DNA from: Scolanthus callimorphus
Lineage: Eukaryota; Cnidaria; Anthozoa; Actiniaria; Edwardsiidae
Reading direction: 5' to 3'
DNA length: 64,000 nucleotides
Assembly: GCA_033964015.1 (NCBI GenBank)
Contig: CM066921.1
Coordinates: 22,735,355 to 22,799,354, forward strand
In this document: positions 13,701 through 22,700 of the stretch, one piece after another
Layout: the number at the start of each line of letters is the position of its first letter
How positions within the stretch are numbered: the stretch's first letter is position 1
The notes under the pieces: generated by a model
Database searches by the model: none
Seen by the model: only the letters and a program-made list of their open reading frames with translations
Told to the model about the DNA's origin: nothing
Program-made: the position numbers and the translations under genes

Positions 13701-16700
13701 AGGGTGACCAAAAGGGCAAAATCGGTTACTTTTGACTGCACTCACTAAGCTGGGGTTTTATCCAAATCGCAAGTACCATACATCAATTAAAAGCTTGAGA
13801 CGCGAAGAATTCGTCCCATTTCGCTCTTTTCAGGGGTGATATGCACTTTAATGATTCTTAAAAGAATCTTCGAGTTTGATGCTCGGACAGAAGGAGAAAC
13901 TACTAACTGTTTGGCGATTAGTCAAGCGAGGACGGGATCGGTCTGTACGACCACATCCGAGCCTTGTACAGTTAGCGCGGAATCCCTAGGGTAGGGCATT
14001 GGAAAGACTATTGCAATCTTTTTCTTTTTCCACAGGCTCTCCAGTATCTTCGTAAAGTGTGTAACCACCCATTACTAGTACTAACTCCACAGCATCCCGA
14101 GTACGATAAGGTCATGCAGCAGCTGCACGAGAACAACCTGTCACTTCGAGACATCCAACACGCTGCCAAACTAGTGGCACTTAAGTACGTCACACGCTAC
14201 TGGCAAGAATAGGGGGTCATATATCACTCATTGATACCCTCTTTATTCTGTGCCGTTCTTTTTCTTTATAAAATAGCTAAGATTGTACGCGCGCTCTGAT
14301 TGGTTGAAAGCTGTGCATTCTCACATTATAAACGCACGGCAGATGCAAAGCTATTTTTTATAAAAGCAATAAAAAGCGGATTTATTTGATAAACGCACTT
14401 GGAATGCTGGAAAAAACGCCATCCGCTTTTATTGCTTAATTATATTAAGTTGTAGAGCGGATTGCAGATGAGTGTCAAAAACTGAACGCAAAGTAAGTAC
14501 ACTTAGAAACGAAACCCACTCAGCAACTGATGAAGTACCTACGACTTTCTGTCGTGACCCAAGAAAACAAGAGTCGCTGTGCTTTTGTTTTATCTACGCA
14601 TTCTGATTGGCGGGCTTAGCAAGACATCAAGACCTCCACCAATAGGAACACGTACAAATCGCATGTCTAATTTACTTTGGACAGTCACGCGAAATCCGCT
14701 CTATTACATATTTTTGTTTCATCCCATTTTATTCCGTTCCATTCTCATTTATTCCTTTTTCCACACATCAGTGATTTCCGATACTGTTTCTATAACAAAT
14801 AAATCTCGTTTTGCGTGCGTGTGTACTGTAATAGACACACAGATGCCGTCACAGAATGTCATGAACAAAAAAGTACGCATCAAGACGCAGTCGAGTTGCG
14901 TGACTGTTGTTCATGACATTCTGTGACGTCTTCTGTGTATCTATTACAGTACATACGCACAAAAAACGAGATCTATTGTTTCATACAACAACAAACAGGG
15001 ATCTGTGTCAACCGTATAGCAACATGGCTCTCGACCAATCAGAGCGCGCGGTTTACTAGTGTTGTTGTATGAATTCCTATAGGCAGCTCCAGTAGTGATT
15101 TCCGGTGCTGTTTCTATTCCTATAGGCAGCTCCAGTAGTGATTTCCGGTGCTGTTTCTATTCCTATAGGCAGCTTCAGAAGTGATTTCCGGTGCTGTTTC
15201 TATTCCTATAGGCAGCTTCAGTAGTGATTTCCGGTGCTGTTTCTATTCCTATAGGCAGCTTCAGTATTGATTTCCGGTGGTGTTTATATTCCTATAGGCC
15301 GCTTCAGTATTGATTTCCGGTGCTGTTTATATTCCTATTGGCAGCTTCAGTAGTTATTTCCGGTGCTGTTTATATTCCTATAGGCAGCTTCAGTATTGAT
15401 TTCCGGTGCTGTTTCTATTCCTATAGGCAGCTTCTCCTTGACTGTGGTATCGGTGTGGGTAGTTCGTCTAGTGTTGGTGGTGATTTGGCCGCGGAACCAG
15501 TGGTGTCACAGCACCGTGTGCTGCTCTTCTGTCAGCTCAAGAGCATGCTGGACATCGTGGAGAAAGACCTTCTAAAGTAAAAACAGATATACACCTATTT
15601 CAGAAAAGGTTGCACCGTCACAACTATCTGTTGAAGCCCAATGTGTGTCATGGGGAAACTAAGAAGAGCGAAATTATCGTGTTTACCCAGTACATGTCTT
15701 GCCAGCGATGTATGGTAGACTCATTTGGCATAAACAGGGTGATAAATCTCAAACCCAGTGTTCCTGATACCTATTTGCTCCCATGACGCATCGCGGGCTA
15801 TAACAGACAGTTTTGACGGTGCAACCTTTTCTGGAATGGGTGTATACCTGAAGTGTTCTTTCTATCGCCCTTTTGCTCCTCGCATCCCAGCCAGTTATGC
15901 CAACTTACAATACTTTGATTGATGAAACAATGCTTCCGGGGAAAAAGTACTTTGACCTCAAAGTTATTTTTCGTGTTCGCAAGCTAGCGTGCTACGGTTT
16001 GTTGATCGCGCGTAAATGTTGTCATCTTTGAATTTCTTCGATCCTTCGTCACTTTTGGATAGAAAACGAGTTATTGTGAGGGCACGAATTTCCTGTGTCG
16101 TTGTTAGCGGTGTTGTTAGTTCAACCACGGGCAACAGGAAAATACTTGGGTGAAGCTTCGCATGTTCGATTGTGCTCGCTTTTTACTCATTCATGCGCGC
16201 GCAGCGCAAATGAAGGAGTATTGGTATGATGTGGGACTTCTGCGTTAGCACGATTCTGCGTTAGCACAATTTCGATTCGATTAGCATTCGATTTTACTTC
16301 AAGCAATTTCTAGCGATTGTGATCTAGCGATCTTGCACGATTCCTAATAAAAGAAAAAGCAACCTCGTCCCCAGGGTCTTCTCGGTCGATTTCAAAATGG
16401 CGGTTGACTCCAGAGAAGACCCTGGGGGAGGCTGAGTCACGTGACTATTATTTGAGGACATGAGAATGAGGTTTGTCCTTTGTTTCGAAACGGTCATGTG
16501 ACTCAGCATCCCCCAGGGTCTTCTCTAAGCTAACCGCCATTTTGAAAAACGACCGAGAAGACCCTGGGGACGAGGTTGAAGAAAAAGAAATCATAATGCG
16601 CGCCCAACCTGTAGTCGAACCCGTAACCTTTCAATTTGCAACCTGACGCTTAGCACATTGCGCCAGATAGCGAAGATAGCGAAGAATTGCAATTTATCTG

Positions 16701-19700
16701 GGTCAATCTACACGACAAAGCATCATGGGTATTTTAAATAATGGAGGCCGGAAGCGAGAACGATTTTCAGGTACTTTCCAGGTTCAAGTATTTAACACCA
16801 AAGAATTTACAAAAAGTCGAAAGAAGAAAGCTAATTGAAGAAGTGAGAGTATGCACTACATCTTTAACGTGATAAAGGTGGAAGGACAAGCTCGCTATTG
16901 CTTCTTGCAGCACAGAGAATTTAAGTTAAGGTAAAATCTGTTTAAAATATTTGGAAAGAGAAATAGAGAAGCTTCATTTTTATACTTGCAGTACAACGCC
17001 ATATTTCTTCTAATTGATTCGGATTTCTTTCGAAATATATTCGCTGCATTTTAAAGGCTTATAATGTTATAATTTATAAGTTATTGTAGCATTATAATGG
17101 AGGCTCAAAGTACTTGACAACTGCTCATGAGCAGAATATCAAAATCTTCTGATTCTCACTAGGAGGAAAGTAATACTCAGCATCCCTGTTTTTGTTTAGG
17201 TATACAAATTCAGGTTGCAAGAGACTGGTATTTAAAAGCGTCAATTATTTTCATGGATAAAATGCATTGTTTTGTGTCATCCTAATTCTTGCGATAGATT
17301 TTACGGTTTCAAAAAAGCCTGTGGATCATGGTTTTCACGTAATATTTACTTGTAACATTTCAGATTTCGTCATTTTCGAGTATTATATAAGATTAGGACT
17401 CCCGTGCTGAACAATTAAGAAAAAATTGAGTGACAAATTCAGAGGATCGGGAACACCAAAATTGGACGAGGCTGTAGACCGAATCCAATTTCATTGGTGT
17501 TTCTAGGAATTTTTGCATTCATTTTTTTCTTAATTGAACAAGCATGGAGTCCTTTTATTTATCAATGATATAGCATTCATACATAAACTTAAACTATCCA
17601 ATTTCAAAATATTCGGGGCACTATCCAATTTAAAGATAATTGGATACTTCAGCAAAATTCAAGATAAATCAATCTGCAAGCACTATTGGATTGTGAGGTC
17701 ATGTGTATGCTTGTCATGCCCATGCCAGGGGTAAACCAACTGGAGGTCTCTTTCAAAGGCAGGATACAACAACATTTGGAAAAAATCAGAGACGTTTTCT
17801 TGAATTGCCAATATCTTCCATGTGGCTACTGATGAGAACAGACCACATGCCTGTACCCAGTATTCTTCTAGGGGGGAAGACTCCCCTATGTTTTGTGCAG
17901 GGGTGCTCCTAATTGTCTTTCATATTACGAGGGGAAATATGTCTTAAATTCAGGCCACCAACAAGTGTGATTTGCTTCATTTGCTAGAAGGGGCCTCTAA
18001 GAGGTGCCTCAAGGCTACCAAGGCTAAATTCTACCCCCTAAAGGTACCAGAGGCTGCCCCAAAAATAGGGGAGTCTTCCCCAGGGAGTATTTCAACATTT
18101 GAAAAATTATCCATTCACTAATTCCAAATTCATGAATGAGTTGGCTCATAGAGCCCTTTGATTCCTTTATAATGTATTCTGGCCTGACGTGTATGCAGTT
18201 GCATAGATTGCGAATGTGTAATTGCGGGAATGGCGGTTCGGCTATTTATAGCAAGTGGCAATGCGGCCGGGCCTTGGAGTCTATACTGAAGAGAAGTAGC
18301 CTGGCCTTGCAGCAGCGCGGAGCATGTTTGAGCATGTGTGAATGGTAAGGTATGATACTAATGGCCGTACATGTGTTCTCTTCATCAGGACGCACATGCC
18401 GAGTGTAACATACCTTCGCCTGGACGGCACTACGCCTGCTGGATCCAGGCACTCCATTGTACACAGGTATACTTTTGTAAATATTCCTTAGAAATGAAAT
18501 AGAATGTTGTTGTTGTTAAATACCAAATCACCTCCTTCCAGATCTCTACATGCCCTTTCACCTCACTTAATTTTTGATAGCACTATATAGATGCGGACTC
18601 GGTAAGTTGGATTGATACCTCGTGTATTTTACGATTAAGATGATTATCGGCGTAGCATACGGCATTGACATGACCGTAGTTGACGCTGGTTGCAAAAGTA
18701 ATAGAGAAGCCCATTTTCAAAATCAATTTTGTGCTACAAACGTGTGTGGTTTATCAGCGAATTGGCACCATTGAAAGTTTGTCCAGTGAAAGTAAGCTCT
18801 CATGTCGCCAGGAAATGTCTAGAAGAACTCTTGCCAGGCAAGCCTTATGGTCAATCTAGCACTAAAACAGTAGGAACCTAAACTAATTGTAACAAGCAAT
18901 ATGTTCTCGTTATATGTTAGAGACATACTGAAACAACATATCCAAATTCAATGCCGATACGCTCTGGGGAAGGTTATCAAATGTAAAGAATACATCTTAA
19001 AAAGTCTCAGTGATACAAGTCTAACCGGACCGCTCGCGTCGCGTCAAAAATGGTCAGATATTGGCGCTTTAAACTATTCGTTCAATATCGGCTCGCATTT
19101 GACTATGCGAGCCGATATTCTAACAGTTGTTGCTCGGAGCGAGCGTAGCGAGCGGAGAGCAAGTCTATTCTTGCCGTTACATGCGTGAGAGGTGATTTTT
19201 CATGTCTTTTTCATGTCCACAAAATCATCTACCCCTCTCAAAAGTGAGGTCAGCGGTCAATATATGCGCCGTACATGCGCGAGATGTTAGTATAGACAAT
19301 TTTCATGTCCCGGTAGCAATGTTCATGTCCATATGCATTCTTGACGTTGTTCAAATGACATTTGACCTAGGTTCGCGTTTTCGATAACTGACGCGTAGTT
19401 TTAATTACGGTCGAGCAATGTTTATCAGAATTCAGCTAGGGTGTTCATTAGGCTCGCGGGTTTCCAGTTGGTCAAGCAAACAAGTGAAAATTGTGAAAAT
19501 TATTAAAGGACAAGGTTCACAATTTGTGTTAGCGCTAGTTCCATAGTAGGTCAAGAAATATTGAAGTCTTACTTTGAGATACTTTGCTTACATTTCTGTT
19601 CATGCAGACGTTGGCACTTAGCGGGAGCTACACCTAGTCAATGCAAGATTTAGCTTTTATCCAAACCTCTCGAGACCACTCAAAGTGATGCCCGTAAATT

Positions 19701-22700
19701 TGTGAGACCGATAACTTAGCTGAGCAAGTGAGCAACCGTCATATTCTATTTAGCTTACAACAAAACCCAGCTCTTACAGCTGTCAACCAAACCGTTCTGA
19801 ACTAGATCTAGGCGCCCGAGAGAAATTCAATATTTGTAGAAAAAAAAACATTTCCGGCTAAAGAAACTGCACTTTTACAGTTTACAACATTTCAACGATA
19901 CCTCATTGTCTGATTTTACTGCCATAGCTCCGAGCATTCCCATATCTTTCTGATATTTCTAGTATTTTTATAATCAACCCTCGCAATTTTTCTGCAACTT
20001 CTCATTAGACCTTCAACGCGACATGAGCGAGTTAAACATATGATTAAAAACGCGTTTACTTGTGTTGGAGTCACTTTAATAAGAAAACGTCCTTTCAGCT
20101 CATTCCACTTGTATGCTTATTACCGTCTTTTTTCAGATTCAATAACGACCCGTCCATTGATGTGTTGCTGTTGACAACGCACGTTGGGGGACTAGGACTC
20201 AATCTAACTGGTGCGGATACCGTGATATTTGTCGAGCACGACTGGAATCCAATGAAGGACTTGCAGGTATGTGTCGGTCAACATGGTCTCAAAACTTAAA
20301 ATGAGGATTATCATCAATTGAAAAATAGTCTTGAAATAAGGATTATCATCATTCTGGTGACATTGTTATTTGACATGCGCCACATGGTTGTAGGTTGAAA
20401 TAGTACACTTGTAGGGAGCGCTCTTAAGGGCGTTGAGGATTGGGAACAGGGGCTGTTTGTTTCTTTTTTGTTTTTTGTTTTTTGTTCGGACTATTTCGGA
20501 TGATGTTCATTTATAAACATTGCTTCGTTCTATTTATGTTTTAATAGAACGAAGATAATAGTAATATAGTCACGTCCCCCAAATGAATCCTCATTTGAAG
20601 TTCGAGGTCATGTTGTTTCGGTTGTCCAGGACGTCATAAATCAGACGGATTAGAGCGGAACTTTGGGTCGGTGAGGATACGACTGTTACATTAAGCAGCC
20701 GCCCACACTCCCCCTTTAGAGGACCACAAACACAGCTACCCAACCTGGGATTTTTATTTGAACCACCCATTCTCCAATTCCAGTTAATTCTTTCATGACC
20801 ACCCTGGAATTTGTGTTTACCCACCCTGGAATTTTGTATTTTAAGGGTGCCCACCCTAGAATTCCAAGCTCTCTTTCGACGACCACCCACCCTGGAATTC
20901 CGAGTTCCATTTTGACCACCCACCCTGAAATTCAGAGGTCCCCAACAGGGGAAGTTTAGATTTTAGCGGAGCTCCTGAGCGGAGCACCATACATAAGGAA
21001 AAGTGGTATCAGATTTCAGACGTATAACCATCAAGTCGCTTTTGAGTGGTTTCAGAGGTTTTTGTCAATTTCAATGACGTAAACAGTGACGTCATGTCAC
21101 GTGACTTTGACAATAGACAGGTATGAACCTAAAGACAACGTTTGCCAAGTTTGGTCGTTATTGGATCTTTCCTTCTGGAGACATGATTTTTGATTTTCAT
21201 TCCTGAATAAAACGTATAGTGTAATTCCGTGTGTGTGTGTGTGTCCGCCCGGCACACAGGCATCCCAATTTCAGGCGGGAAAATAGGCAAGAAGAACGCA
21301 CACGCGCGCGCTTCTGGAGCACATTTCGTATGACTGTGAAAAGTACCGCCACAAAGTTGTTCCGCGCGATTTCATTCCGTATCTACAGCAGGCCAGGTTC
21401 CGTACCGCCACCGCGACAGTACCGCACCATGTCACGGCACTTTTCACAGTCATACGAAATCTGCTCTATTTTGTCGCCTTCGTGGACTCTCCTTCGTGTT
21501 TAGTCTTAACGGAGCTCCACCACCAAGGTCACGTGGCATGACGTCATCGATGACGTCATCAAAACTAGAGAAGTCGATATCTCAAGAAGGCAACATCTCT
21601 AGGTGACCAAACTTGGGAACGTTATCTTGGAGGCAAGGGGGGTGCACTACCAAGGTCACGTGGCATGACGTCATCGATGACATCATCAAAACTAGAGAAG
21701 TCGATATCTCAAGAAGGTAACATCGCTAGGAGACCAAACTTGGGTAAAGTTATCTTGAGGAGGTAAGGGGGTGCAACACTAAGGTCACGTGGCATGACGT
21801 CATCGATGACGTCATCAAAACTAAAGAAGTCGATATCGCAAGAAGGTAAATTCCCTAGGAGACCAAACTTGGATTAAGTTTTTTTGGAGGCAAGGGGATG
21901 CACCACCAAGATCAAGTGGCATTACGTCATCAAAACTAGAAAAGTCGTTACCGCGATGACAGTAATGCTGGTATGTCAGTAATGATTCGAGCTCCGCTTT
22001 TAGGCAGTGCCTAAGTCTATATTATTGGCAATTCTCCGCTGTAGGCTCATGTAACAAATTCTGGGCCGTACGAGACAGATTTACATACAGCTAGTCTGAA
22101 AAAATAACATCTGATATTGTGGTTGGTTTGTAACACGAGTAGAATGATAATTCTGTTTGTTGGTTTGGTAGGCCATGGACCGAGCACATCGTATTGGGCA
22201 AAAGAAAGTAGTCAACGTCTATCGTCTGGTCACCAAAGGGACACTAGAGGAGAAGATCATGGGGTATGTGACTCTCATCTTTTAATATGATTAACATGGA
22301 AATGTTCTACATGAGACGTATTGAAGTGAATATATTTTATGTCGCGTAACCCCCTTCGGGGATATTACTGAACGCGAAATTGAGGCTCCATTTGCCCTAA
22401 ACAAAGCTACAATTGTGGACAAAAGTCGTTGAGACACTTTTGGTTTTAAGCGTCTTTCGCGTCGTACATTTTCCCACTCCCCATTTCACAATGTTGGAGT
22501 CGGGGGGTTACAGAACTTTTTGCAGTTCTCAAACAACATTGTAAAGAGAGGGGAACGGAGGGAGGAGGGAGAGTGTCGAGATTGTACTCGACAGTTGTCC
22601 GTCAATGTAGAACATTCAAACATAATTCACGGATAATAGCGAAAGTCGCAGAAAGTTATTTTTATTTTTTAATAATCAACTAAAATGCTTAGAGAGATTC

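Noticed and set aside
16606..16688. Functional tRNA gene
   Set aside because: A and B box-like words exist, but acceptor and anticodon stems do not pair well.
20591..20923. Minus-strand ORF rich in NSRVG repeats
   Set aside because: It comes from a degenerate CCACCCTGGAATTC tandem repeat within a BTAF1 intron.
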